Positions 16,205 through 24,437 of a stretch of DNA of 64,000 bases are shown piece after piece. This DNA comes from Nocardia nova NBRC 15556 (GTDB lineage Bacteria; Actinomycetota; Actinomycetes; Mycobacteriales; Mycobacteriaceae), in contig NZ_BDBN01000057.1 in the NCBI RefSeq assembly GCF_001613005.1, forward strand, positions 1 to 64,000, given 5' to 3'. Under the pieces are notes generated by a model. It had not been told where the DNA came from. It saw only the letters and a program-made list of their open reading frames with translations, and did no database searches. Position 1 is the stretch's first letter, and each line of letters starts with the position of its first letter. The translations under genes and the position numbers were made by a program.

Positions 16205-17392
16205 ATGGGCATGACTGATCACAGCGACACCACCGAAATCGTCGTCATCGGCGGCGGATACGCAGGCGTCATGGCGGCCAACCGGCTGCGCAAACGCCAG
16301 GACGTGACCGTCACGCTCGTCAATCCCCGTCCGCGCTTCGTCGAGCGTATTCGGCTCCACCAGTTCGTCGCCCGAACCCGCGATGCCGCCCTCGACTACG
16401 ACACGCTGCTCGGCAACGGCGTGCGGCTGCTGGTCGACCGCGCCACCCGCATCGACACGGGTGCCCGCACTGTGCTGCTCGCATCGGGGCGTGTTCTCGA
16501 CTACGACTACGTGATCTACGCCGTCGGCAGTAGCGCCGACTCGCCCACCTCCGTACCTGGCGCGGCCGAATTCGCCCACCCTATCGGCGAGTGGGAGCAC
16601 GCCGAACGACTGCGGACCGCGATCGACGAATTGGCCCGGGATGCCCGGATCACCGTTGTCGGTGGCGGTCCCACCGGCATCGAAACCGCCGCCGAACTGG
16701 CTGATCAGGGCCGCGCAGTCACGCTGGTGGGTGGCGGCCGGTTGGCGCCGACGTTCCGGGAACCTGCCCGGCGCTCGGTGCTGAAATGGCTGTCCTCGAA
16801 CCAGGTCGAGGTGCTCGAGGATGCGCGGGTGGCGAAGGTGTGGCCGGACGCGGTGACATTGGCGGATGGCACCGTGCTGGCCGGCGCTCTCACGATCTGG
16901 ACCGCCGGATTCGGTGTGCCGGATCTCGCTGCCGACAGCGGCCTGCCCGTCGATGCGCTGGGCCGGCTACTCACGGATGAGACACTGACCAGCGTGGGCG
17001 ACGATCGCATCATCGCGGCCGGTGACGCTGCCGCACCCTCGGGCCGGCCGCTGCGTATGAGCTGCCAGGCCGCCGCGCCGCTGGGTCTGCACGCCGCCGA
17101 TACCGTCCTGGCACGCATCGCCGGCACCCGTCCCGGCGTGCTGAACATCGGGTTCATCGGCACCGGTATCAGCCTGGGCCGCCGCGCCGCGGCGGTGCAG
17201 TTCACCCACCGTGACGACACGGCCGGAAAACTTCACCTCGGCGGTCGCTGGGGTGTCCCGATCAAGGAGGCGGCGAGTAATGGTGCGGTGACGGGAATTC
17301 GGAAGGAAGCCCGCAAACCCGGCTCGCTCTCGATCTACAAGGGTGCCGGAAACCGGCACCCGCTGCCGGCGGCGGAGAACGTCACGCGATGA
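16205..17392 (+). CDS. FAD-dependent NAD(P)H oxidoreductase (NDH-2-like), ECF41 partner
   Basis: About 395 residues; start at ATG 16205 or the in-frame ATG 16211. Two Rossmann motifs are seen: VVIGGGYAGVMAANRL (FAD) and ITVVGGGPTGIETAAELAD (NAD). The closing IIAAGDAAAPSGRPLRMSCQ block contacts FAD. It resembles type II NADH dehydrogenase/AIF-like reductases without a membrane tail. The last base pair overlaps the sigma factor start (ATGA). ECF41 loci typically encode a carboxymuconolactone decarboxylase, oxidoreductase or epimerase partner, and this one is the oxidoreductase. Confidence 0.85.
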   Translation: MGMTDHSDTTEIVVIGGGYAGVMAANRLRKRQDVTVTLVNPRPRFVERIRLHQFVARTRDAALDYDTLLGNGVRLLVDRATRIDTGARTVLLASGRVLDYDYVIYAVGSSADSPTSVPGAAEFAHPIGEWEHAERLRTAIDELARDARITVVGGGPTGIETAAELADQGRAVTLVGGGRLAPTFREPARRSVLKWLSSNQVEVLEDARVAKVWPDAVTLADGTVLAGALTIWTAGFGVPDLAADSGLPVDALGRLLTDETLTSVGDDRIIAAGDAAAPSGRPLRMSCQAAAPLGLHAADTVLARIAGTRPGVLNIGFIGTGISLGRRAAAVQFTHRDDTAGKLHLGGRWGVPIKEAASNGAVTGIRKEARKPGSLSIYKGAGNRHPLPAAENVTR

Positions 17393-18312
17393 CCGCCACT
17401 ACCGAACACGCCGAGCGGTTCACCTTGCTGCGACCGCTGTTGTTCACGATCGCCTACGAAATCCTGGGCTCCGCGACGGAATCCGATGATGTGCTCCAGG
17501 ACAGCTACTTGCACTGGTCCCGGGTGGATCTCGCGATCGTGCGGGATACCAAATCGTATCTGGCACAACTGGTGACTCAGCAGGCTCTCAACGCGGTACG
17601 GGCCGGTTCCCGCCGACGCGAGGACTACGTCGGTCCGTGGCTGCCCGAGCCGCTGCTGATCAGCGAACAGGATGCGGTCAGCGATGTGGTGCTCGCCGAA
17701 TCGGTATCGATGGGGATGCTGGTGCTGCTCGAAACGCTCACTCCGGATGAGCGCGCGATCTTCGTGCTGCACGAGGTATTCGGCTTCGCCTACGACGAAA
17801 TAGGTTCGGCGATAGGCAAATCCGCGACCGCGGTGCGCCAGATGGCCTACCGTGCCCGTGCCCACGTCCAAGCGCGACGCAACCGATTCGGGCCTGTCGA
17901 CTCCGCCCGCACCGCCGATCTCACCGAACGGTTCCTGGCCGCGGCGACCACCGGCGACCTGTCCGGACTGCTGGCGCTACTCGCACCCGATGTCGCCTTC
18001 ACCACCGACAGCGGAGGCAAGGTCAGCGCGGCCGGCCCGCGGGCGCGGGGAGCGCAGGATGTGGCCACCATTGTGATCGACGTATTCCACATGGTCGGAC
18101 GGGTGCCCGGCCTGCGGCTCGAGTCGGCGACCTACAACCACACCCCTGCGATCGCGATCTACGACGGCGATCGGCAGGAGGCCGCCTGCCTACTCGAGAG
18201 CGCCGAGGGCCGGATCACCAACCTCTACATCATCCGAAATCCGGACAAACTCGCGACCCTCGCGGTCCCGCGCGCCATCACGCGCAGCGACCCGACCGTG
18301 CACAGGCCATAA
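17389..18312 (+). CDS. ECF41-family RNA polymerase sigma factor with SnoaL-like C-terminal domain
   Basis: 307 residues. Sigma region 2 (residues 10-75) and region 4 (115-160; TPDERAIFVLHEVFGFAYDE) are followed by an NTF2/SnoaL-like extension to the C-terminus. The ECF41 signatures are present: WLPEP at 84-88, a DSGGK version of DGGGK near 207-211, and NPDKL at 284-288. In this family the C-terminal domain replaces an anti-sigma factor, acting as both inhibitor and activator. It is coupled to the oxidoreductase gene. Confidence 0.92.
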   Translation: MTATTEHAERFTLLRPLLFTIAYEILGSATESDDVLQDSYLHWSRVDLAIVRDTKSYLAQLVTQQALNAVRAGSRRREDYVGPWLPEPLLISEQDAVSDVVLAESVSMGMLVLLETLTPDERAIFVLHEVFGFAYDEIGSAIGKSATAVRQMAYRARAHVQARRNRFGPVDSARTADLTERFLAAATTGDLSGLLALLAPDVAFTTDSGGKVSAAGPRARGAQDVATIVIDVFHMVGRVPGLRLESATYNHTPAIAIYDGDRQEAACLLESAEGRITNLYIIRNPDKLATLAVPRAITRSDPTVHRP

Positions 18313-18321
18313 CGCGCCCCG

Positions 18322-18351
18322 GCCGGCGCCCCCCTGGGCGGGACGGCCGGC
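18322..18351. terminator. Candidate terminator after sigma factor gene
   Basis: GCCGGC (18322-18327) pairs with GCCGGC (18346-18351). An inner GCCC/GGGC stem adds to it, with an asymmetric bulge. It lies between convergent genes. Confidence 0.4.
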
Positions 18352-18377
18352 TCGGTTCGTCCACGTCGGTCGGTTAC

Positions 18378-18435
18378 CACTCTGCCAAGTGGCGCAGGGA
18401 TATCCGTTCACCCGGTTCCGGTTGGCGCTCTTACG
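18378..18435. repeat. Intergenic repeat element, copy B
   Basis: Shares 19 identical bases (18378-18396) with copy A at 13844. After a 15-base variable stretch it has CCGGTTCCGG and GCGCTCTTACG, the counterparts of the blocks in copy A. It lies between the 3' ends of two convergent genes, so it is unlikely to be a promoter. Confidence 0.65.
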
Positions 18436-18455
18436 ATTTGCGCACCTTTCGCGCG

Positions 18456-19343
18456 TCAAGGCCGTGCGGCCACCACCTCGGACGCAACCTCGAGGAATTT
18501 CAGGTCGGTGACGGCCGGGACCAGGATGAACTCGTCACAGCCGGCCCGCTCCGCGCCGTCGAGAATGCCGGCGAGCACCTCGGGATTCGACGCGCGCGCC
18601 GACGCGGCGATCATGCCGGCCAGGTCTGGCCCGAGGAAGCCGAGGTAGCGAGCGGTGAAGGAGCGCAGCGCCTCGGACGCATCGGGGACGCCCAGCGCGG
18701 TGAAGCAGCCGCTGACCTTGCGTGGCTTCGTCGTACGACCGGCCTCGGCCCAGCATCGGTCGGCGAGCTCGCCGACCTTGGCGATCTCCTCGGCGTCGCC
18801 GGAGATGCTGAAGCCGGAGATGCCGTCGGCCCACCGCGCCGCGCGACGCATCGCCTTGGGCCCCATCGCGCCGGCGAGGATGATCGGCCCATCCGGCTGC
18901 ACGCACGCCGGCCCGATCGGGTCCGCGCCCTCGAACGGGGGCTCGCCGGCCAGCAGTGACTTCAGCTCGGCGACCTTGTCGTCGAGTCGCTGGTGCCGTC
19001 GCTCGAATTCGGCGCCGAGAGCGCGGTAGTCGTGCTCGCGAGCGCCGACGCCGACGGCTACCTCGAGACGGCCGTTCGCGAGCTGGTCGAGGGTGCCGAT
19101 CTGCTGGGCGACCATCGCCATCGGATGCTGTGGGAGCACCCAGAGGTTCGCCAGGACCTGCACTCGCTCGGTGACCGCGGCGCAGGCGCCCAGCGTCGCG
19201 ACCATCTCCGGATTCGAGAACGTCACCCGCTCACCCACGGAGACGCTCGAAAACGGACCCGCGTCGATTCGCCGGGCCCAATCGAGCGTCGTACCCGGCC
19301 CGTAGCCGGGAGCCATCTGCGGAAGTGCGACACCGATCTTCAT
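18456..19343 (-). CDS. LLM-class F420-dependent oxidoreductase
   Basis: 295 residues from ATG 19343. The luciferase-like barrel begins MKIGVALPQMAPGYGPGTTL, and the middle has HPMAMVAQQIGTLDQLANGRLEVAVGVGAREHDY, the typical coenzyme-contact and glycine-rich blocks of F420-using members. The C-terminal half carries ILAGAMGPKAMRRAARWADGI. It acts on an unknown substrate in the cytoplasm. It is monocistronic, with a 230-base upstream gap shared with a methyltransferase gene. Confidence 0.85.
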   Translation of the reverse strand: MKIGVALPQMAPGYGPGTTLDWARRIDAGPFSSVSVGERVTFSNPEMVATLGACAAVTERVQVLANLWVLPQHPMAMVAQQIGTLDQLANGRLEVAVGVGAREHDYRALGAEFERRHQRLDDKVAELKSLLAGEPPFEGADPIGPACVQPDGPIILAGAMGPKAMRRAARWADGISGFSISGDAEEIAKVGELADRCWAEAGRTTKPRKVSGCFTALGVPDASEALRSFTARYLGFLGPDLAGMIAASARASNPEVLAGILDGAERAGCDEFILVPAVTDLKFLEVASEVVAARP

Positions 19344-19558
19344 GGGGCGACCCTTTCAGACCCACCCGGCCCCGGTCACGCGATCCCCGATATCGCTCCG
19401 GAGCTTCACATGCGGTTCGTCCTCGACCGCGGCCGGCGCCATGGCGTTCGCAACACGACTCACGCGACCGGTCCCGGCAGAAGGCGCTCTTCCAGGGCGT
19501 CGCGCGGGATAGTAGGCCATCCGAAGTGATTGGCTCACAAGGCTTTACAGCGCATACC

Positions 19559-19572
19559 CCTGACATGTCAGG
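19559..19572. promoter_or_regulatory. 14-base perfect palindrome before methyltransferase start
   Basis: CCTGACATGTCAGG, ending ten bases before the ATG at 19582. Its position blocks initiation, which suits an operator. No regulator gene adjoins it, so the binding protein is probably encoded elsewhere. Confidence 0.5.
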
Positions 19573-19581
19573 ATGGGGCGC

Positions 19582-20337
19582 ATGACTTCGATTCCGGAAG
19601 GCCATGCATTCACCGCTGATCCGGCCGCGGTGAGCGGCTACGACAGCATCGCCGAGGGGTATGCGGCCGAAAACGAGACCGGCCTCCTGCACGCGTACTA
19701 CAACCGGCCCGCGATCGTGGAGCTCGCCGGGAATGTGTCCGGGCGGCGGATCCTCGATGCCGGCTGCGGCTCGGGTCTCCTGTTCGCCGCGCTGCGCGAC
19801 CGTGGCGCCGTCGTGACCGGCATCGACGCGAGTGCCCGGATGCTGGAGCAGGCCCGGCAGCACCTCGGCGCCGACGCGGATGTGCGAGTCGCCGACCTGG
19901 CCGATCCGCTGCCCTTTCCCGACGACGCGTTCGACGATGTCGTCGCGTCTCTGGTCTTGCACTATCTGCGAGATTGGGGACCGACTCTCGCCGAGTTGCG
20001 ACGAGTGCTGGTCCCCGGCGGCAGACTCCTGGTCTCGGTCGAGCATCCTTTCGCCAACTTCCTCGGGCAGCGCCTGGCCGGTGACCCGACCAACTACTTC
20101 GAGGTCCGCAACCGGATCGAGGAATGGACCATGGGCGGCCGGACCGCCCGACTGAGCTTCTGGGACCGGCCATTACACGCGATGACCGACGCCTTCACCG
20201 CTGCGGGATTCCGCATCGGTGTCATCAGCGAACCCCCGGCCCTGCCGGCCGCCCGCGACCTGATCCCCGAGGTGCTCGGCGAGAGCACCGACAACAGATT
20301 CCTGTGCTTCCTGTTCTTCGTCCTGCACGCCGACTGA
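19582..20337 (+). CDS. Class I SAM-dependent methyltransferase
   Basis: 251 residues from ATG 19582 (ATG 19573 is also in frame). Motif I is ILDAGCGSGLLFAALRDRG, followed by VVTGIDASARMLEQAR (acidic residue for the ribose), then ADPLPFPDDAFDDVVASLVLHYL and LRRVLVPGGRLLVSVEHP. This is the UbiE/Mett_11 pattern of small-molecule methyltransferases. The substrate is unknown. A perfect palindrome abuts the start. Confidence 0.88.
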   Translation: MTSIPEGHAFTADPAAVSGYDSIAEGYAAENETGLLHAYYNRPAIVELAGNVSGRRILDAGCGSGLLFAALRDRGAVVTGIDASARMLEQARQHLGADADVRVADLADPLPFPDDAFDDVVASLVLHYLRDWGPTLAELRRVLVPGGRLLVSVEHPFANFLGQRLAGDPTNYFEVRNRIEEWTMGGRTARLSFWDRPLHAMTDAFTAAGFRIGVISEPPALPAARDLIPEVLGESTDNRFLCFLFFVLHAD

Positions 20338-20434
20338 CAACCGCAGCCTCGGGCGCGGCCGGTCCTGGATGTCCGGACGATGCCCGGATTCTCGACCGGG
20401 ATCCCCGCGCGCAGGGACTGGCACCCACCCCAGC

Positions 20435-20455
20435 ATGCCTCTAAAATAGAGGCAT
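20435..20455. promoter_or_regulatory. Operator overlapping start codon of NTF2/HxlR operon
   Basis: Nine-base perfect arms ATGCCTCTA and TAGAGGCAT separated by AAA. The right arm ends in the ATG at 20454. HxlR-family binding at this site would block transcription or initiation of its own operon. Confidence 0.6.
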
Positions 20456-20837
20456 GGTCGAAAGTCTCATCCTGCCGGTGTGGCAATCGAAAGACACCAC
20501 GCAACTGCCGGCCTTGCTCGCCGAAGGCGTGACCTTCTCGAGCCCGGTCGGCGACTACCACGGGCGCGCCCGCGCGGCACATCTGCTGGCCACGATCGCG
20601 ACGGTGCTCGACTCGGTGCAGCAGACGCGGCAGTGGTCCGACGGGCAGCAACGGATATTCGCCTTCACCGCCCGATTCGCCGACCAGGAACTCCAGGGTG
20701 TGTTGCGGGAAGAACTCTCCGAGACCGGCAGCTTGACCCACGTGACACTGTTCCTGCGACCGTATCGGGCATTGCGCGCGGCCATCGCGGAAATGGCACG
20801 GCGACTGGAAGATTCGCCCCCGCCGCAGGCGGCATGA
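20454..20837 (+). CDS. NTF2-like (SnoaL-type) protein in HxlR operon
   Basis: 127 residues. The pattern ALLAEGVTFSSPVGDYHGRARAAHLLATIA then REELSETGSLTHVTLFLRPYRALRAAI is that of NTF2-fold proteins, where a predicted cavity binds a small ligand. It is translationally coupled to the HxlR regulator (ATGA), suggesting it acts on the inducer or a related compound. Confidence 0.75.
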   Translation: MVESLILPVWQSKDTTQLPALLAEGVTFSSPVGDYHGRARAAHLLATIATVLDSVQQTRQWSDGQQRIFAFTARFADQELQGVLREELSETGSLTHVTLFLRPYRALRAAIAEMARRLEDSPPPQAA

Positions 20838-21178
20838 CCGTGGCGGCCGAAACGCCGCGCCCGGGGCGCCCGGTGCGCGGATCGACCACCGGGCGCCCGA
20901 TCATGGCGCTGTTCGATCTGCTCGGGCGGCGCTGGGTGCTGCGGGTGATCTGGGAACTCGATCAGGCCCCGGGTCCGCTCACCTTCCGCGAACTGCGCAC
21001 CGCATGCGGCGACCTCTCCTCGAGCGTGCTGACCCGCCGGCTGTCCGAACTCACCGAGGCGCGCCTGGTCGAACATCACGAGGGTTATCGGCTGACCCGC
21101 GCCGGGCGCACACTCGTCGAGCGACTCACACCGCTGACGCAATGGGCGACGGAGTGGCGCATGATGATGGACGAGTAG
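20834..21178 (+). CDS. HxlR-family transcriptional regulator
   Basis: 114 residues. The winged helix is seen in MALFDLLGRRWVLRVIWELD, FRELRTACGDLSSSVLTRRLSELTEARLVEHH and the typical closing GRTLVERLTPLTQWATEW. HxlR proteins are small redox- or aldehyde-responsive repressors or activators. An unusual Pro/Arg-rich N-terminal 20 residues precede the core. It most likely binds the palindrome overlapping the start of its own operon. Confidence 0.88.
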   Translation: MTVAAETPRPGRPVRGSTTGRPIMALFDLLGRRWVLRVIWELDQAPGPLTFRELRTACGDLSSSVLTRRLSELTEARLVEHHEGYRLTRAGRTLVERLTPLTQWATEWRMMMDE

Positions 21179-21289
21179 CCACTCCGGGCCGGAGGGCAGC
21201 GGTAACGCTCATTCGGATACCGCACCGGGCCGTCCAGGTCGACATCGCGCCGGAATCCTCGAACCAGCCTTCACGTATCAAAAATAGAT

Positions 21290-22051
21290 TTATGAGACGG
21301 GCGGGCCGCCGTCGGAAGTTGTGAGGTTCCGATAGACGGTCGCACGGGACACGCCCAGGCTCGCGGCGATCTCGTCGACGGTACATTCGCCGGAATCGCG
21401 CATTCGCCGAGCGGTTTCGACCATCGCGGGGGTCATCGCACCCGGTCGGCCGCGACCGGTCCGGCGCCGCGAGATGTCGGCGGACCGCCCGGACGCGCGA
21501 GCAGTGACACGGGACGGCGCCCCACCCAGCAGTCGCTGCACCCCATCGAGAATAGCTGCGCGTAAACGCTTTTCACTCTGGTCGGCAAAGAACACCACCG
21601 GATCACTGAGCGCCGCGTAGATCTGCGCGGCCCGGACCCGGGCGGTGAAATCCGCGCCGGGGCCGGCGAGCAATGCCTGCGCGGTCAGGGCGATGTCACG
21701 CAGCCGCCGGTAGGTGGCAGTATCGGCCGACAGCGCCTGGTCCTGCATATGCATCCGCAGCAATGGCCGATGCTGGAGCCAGGTATCGATGAGCCCTTCG
21801 GCCACTGCCCACCGTCGCGCGTCCGGATCCCGGATGGATCGGACCGATTCGAGCATGGCCTCGGTGTCTGCGAGCAATGGTTCGACCAAGGCGACGACGA
21901 TGTCGCTCTTGCTCGGAAAGTGATAGAGCACAGCCGTTTTGGTCAGTCCGACCTGCTCGGAGATCTCCCGCACGGAGACGGCGTGGTAGCCGCGCTCGGC
22001 GAACATCACCAGCGCGGTGCGCAGGATTCGAGCACGCGAATCGTCGGTCAC
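21290..22051 (-). CDS. TetR-family regulator fused to a C-terminal resolvase-type helix-turn-helix
   Basis: 253 residues from GTG 22051. The TetR DNA-binding domain is residues 1-48 (ILRTALVMFAERGYHAVSVR and LTKTAVLYHFPSK). A second helix-turn-helix occurs at the C-terminus, GRPGAMTPAMVETARRMRDS and CTVDEIAASLGVSRATVYRN, similar to the Hin/resolvase HTH_7 domain, after an Arg/Gly linker. Two DNA-binding domains in one TetR chain are unusual. It diverges from a flavin monooxygenase gene across two near-identical operators. Confidence 0.85.
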   Translation of the reverse strand: MTDDSRARILRTALVMFAERGYHAVSVREISEQVGLTKTAVLYHFPSKSDIVVALVEPLLADTEAMLESVRSIRDPDARRWAVAEGLIDTWLQHRPLLRMHMQDQALSADTATYRRLRDIALTAQALLAGPGADFTARVRAAQIYAALSDPVVFFADQSEKRLRAAILDGVQRLLGGAPSRVTARASGRSADISRRRTGRGRPGAMTPAMVETARRMRDSGECTVDEIAASLGVSRATVYRNLTTSDGGPPVS

Positions 22052-22072
22052 GATCCCGATCCTATCCCTTGA

Positions 22073-22119
22073 CTGACCGACGGTCAGCACCTTATCGTTG
22101 AGACCTGACCAATGGTCAG
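22073..22119. promoter_or_regulatory. Twin TetR operators
   Basis: CTGACC-GAC-GGTCAG (22073-22087) and CTGACC-AAT-GGTCAG (22105-22119) have identical six-base arms. Their centres are 32 bases apart, three helical turns, between the divergent TetR and monooxygenase genes. Confidence 0.75.
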
Positions 22120-22143
22120 TATTTTTGCGACAAGGAGGACGCG

Positions 22144-23355
22144 GTGAAGAACGAGCGGATTCTGATTTCCGGCGCCGGTATCGCCGGACAGGTGTTGGGG
22201 TACTGGCTGGCACGGCACGGATTTCGGCCCACCGTGGTGGAACGGGCACCCCGGTTGCGGACCGGCGGCCAAGGGGTCGATATCCGCGATCAGGCGATCG
22301 ACGTGGCCGAGAAGATGGGGATCATGGCGCGTGTGCGGGATTCCGCGGCCGACGTCGCGGGAATGAGATTCGTCCGCGCCGACGGACGCGACCTCGCTCG
22401 GATCGACATGCAGGGAATCAAGGAGAAGTACGGCAGCACCGAGGCGGAGATCATGCGTGGCGATCTCGTCCGGATCCTGCACGACATCACCGCCGACAAC
22501 GTCGAGTACATCTTCGGCGACTCCATCCGCGGGCTCGAGCAAGACGCCGACGGTGTCACCGTCACCTTCGAGCATGCGCCGACGCGACGCTTCGACCTGG
22601 TGATCGGAGCCGACGGCCTGCACTCGGCGGTCCGGCGACTGGCCTTCGGCCCGGAGTCCGACCACGTGCGGCACATGGACCACTACTTCGCCTTCGGTAA
22701 CACCGACTCGGCGTTGGGACCCGACCGGTGGATGACGGTCTTCAATACGCCGGGACACTTCGCCGGGATCTACCGCTCGGGCAACCACACACAGGCCAAG
22801 GCGTACCTCATGTTCCGCAGTCCGCGGCGCGATATCGACCCGCGCGACCAGGAGGCGGCGCGGGCGCTGCTCGCCACCGAGTTCCGTGGCGAAAACGCCT
22901 GGCACGTGCCGGAATTGCTGCAGGGCGTACTCGCCGATCCCGACGCCTACATCGACACGCTCGGCCAAGTTCGCATGAATTCCTGGTCGATCGACAGGGT
23001 CGCGCTGGTCGGCGACGCCGCCTACTGCGCGTCTCCGGCCTCGGGCGCCGGGGCCGAACTGGCGTTGATCGGCGCCTATCGGCTCGCGGGTGAACTCGCC
23101 GCCGCCGGCGGCGACCATCGCATCGCCTTTCACCGGTACGAGCGGACCCACCGGCCGTTGGTCGACCGCAAACAAAAGATCGGCCCCAACCTGCGACTGA
23201 TGGCCCCCAAAACGCGGGTCGGCATCGCCGTGCGCAACCTCATCACCCGCCTGCCGCTCCTGGAATCGATGGCCGGAATGGAACGCATCATGGCGCCCAA
23301 GTCCGTCGAGCAGCTTCCCGACTACAGGCCGCCGGCAGCGACGATCGCGGAATGA
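22144..23355 (+). CDS. FAD-dependent aromatic-type monooxygenase
   Basis: 403 residues from GTG 22144 with AAGGAGG. Flavin motifs: ILISGAGIAGQVLGYWLARHG (ADP-binding), the DG-type motif LVIGADGLHSAVRR, and GDAAYCASPASGAGAELALIGAY (ribityl contact). This is the PHBH/TfdB-type group that hydroxylates aromatic or polyketide substrates with NAD(P)H and oxygen. Members include antibiotic-inactivating enzymes, but the substrate cannot be read from sequence. It is controlled by the divergent TetR-HTH fusion. Confidence 0.88.
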   Translation: MKNERILISGAGIAGQVLGYWLARHGFRPTVVERAPRLRTGGQGVDIRDQAIDVAEKMGIMARVRDSAADVAGMRFVRADGRDLARIDMQGIKEKYGSTEAEIMRGDLVRILHDITADNVEYIFGDSIRGLEQDADGVTVTFEHAPTRRFDLVIGADGLHSAVRRLAFGPESDHVRHMDHYFAFGNTDSALGPDRWMTVFNTPGHFAGIYRSGNHTQAKAYLMFRSPRRDIDPRDQEAARALLATEFRGENAWHVPELLQGVLADPDAYIDTLGQVRMNSWSIDRVALVGDAAYCASPASGAGAELALIGAYRLAGELAAAGGDHRIAFHRYERTHRPLVDRKQKIGPNLRLMAPKTRVGIAVRNLITRLPLLESMAGMERIMAPKSVEQLPDYRPPAATIAE

Positions 23356-23435
23356 ACCGCTTCGGCGCACAGTGCCATCGCGGTTCGCCTCGCGCCCGCT
23401 GGTCCCTCGTCGACGCCGGCCGAGTTCAGCCGGAA

Positions 23436-23699
23436 TCAGGAATCTTTGTCCTTGCGAAGTTCGTCCGGTGGTTTGTTCTCGGTGACCTGCTCGTCGACCG
23501 AGTCGGCGAAGGCGGTACCGGCGACCATGCCGTCGGTACCGGGTACGACGACGCTGGCCCGGGCGCCGGGCTCGTAGATCTTGTCCAGCCTGTCGGCTTC
23601 CTTCTTGGCCCGCTCGCGGGTTTCCCGATCCGGTTCCGGCGCGGCCGTCTCGGCGGGCTTGGCGGTCGACTCCGAGGCATCCGATGTGTTCTCTGTCAT
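23436..23699 (-). CDS. Small acidic/charged hypothetical protein
   Basis: 87 residues from ATG 23699. Highly charged, with a Thr/Glu/Pro N-terminus and a helical ETRERAKKEADRLDKIYEPG stretch, then GTDGMVAGTAFADSVDE. It looks like a small stress or storage-type conserved actinobacterial protein. No family is recognised. Confidence 0.65.
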   Translation of the reverse strand: MTENTSDASESTAKPAETAAPEPDRETRERAKKEADRLDKIYEPGARASVVVPGTDGMVAGTAFADSVDEQVTENKPPDELRKDKDS

Positions 23700-24038
23700 A
23701 GTGGCGTGATTCCCGCCCGTCCCGCTCTTACACGGGCTCTGCGATCATCGAGGTCGGCGTTCGACATCGGTCCGGTGTGGCACGGCGTGTGGCATCCGCC
23801 TGTGGACCTCGCAACCGGGCCCGTCCGCGACATCGACCGGCGAAGTGCCCCGTCGGACTACCCGCAGCCTGTGCCGGCATCGCGGCGCCGAGTGCGCGCC
23901 GGCACGACCTCGCGCGAGCCCCGGGCACCGTGCTGCACCCGCACATGATGCCGGTCCCGTAGGGCGCCGAGCCGACTCGAAAGACCGGACCATACTGCGC
24001 ACGTCCTGCGATGACGCATAACGCGCACACCGTAGCGA
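23700..24038. other. Intergenic region without recognisable gene
   Basis: 339 bases. Short GC-rich frames exist on both strands but none has a convincing start or protein-like composition. Confidence 0.4.
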
Positions 24039-24437
24039 CTACTCGGGCTTGCGACTGGTGAAGTCGAAGGATCCGCTGTCGATGCCCCAGGAGATGATCC
24101 GTTCGGGGATGATGCGGATGATCGCGCGTTCCTGGGGCGCGAACGGAGGCTCCTCGTCGTCGAGCGCAACGGCCGTGCCGCGCACCTCGATGCCGCGAAT
24201 TTCGTAGGGCTCCAACGACACCTGCTGGTCGACGACGAACGACACGCGGCTGCCCGCCTCGACGTTGCGATACTTTCGGCTGGCGCGCATGCGCATACCC
24301 CCGATGTCGATGGTGCCGTCGGCGTTCACCCGATAGCTGGTCGGGTTGTTCTGCACGACGCCGTCGGGGGACACCGTGGCGAGGCGGCCGATTCCGGCCT
24401 CGGCGAGGAACTTCTGCTCGTTGATGGTGAAGGTCAT
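24039..24437 (-). CDS. PPOX-class F420/FMN-dependent split-barrel oxidoreductase
   Basis: 132 residues from ATG 24437 with GAGGAG upstream. The split barrel is visible: EAGIGRLATVSPDGVVQNNPTSYRV, then RASRKYRNVEAGSRVSFVVD and a C-terminal AIIRIIPERIISWGID. The family includes F420-dependent quinone and biliverdin reductases and Rv1155-like proteins. It is monocistronic, with a 160-base AT-rich gap before the divergent monooxygenase promoter region. Confidence 0.85.
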   Translation of the reverse strand: MTFTINEQKFLAEAGIGRLATVSPDGVVQNNPTSYRVNADGTIDIGGMRMRASRKYRNVEAGSRVSFVVDQQVSLEPYEIRGIEVRGTAVALDDEEPPFAPQERAIIRIIPERIISWGIDSGSFDFTSRKPE

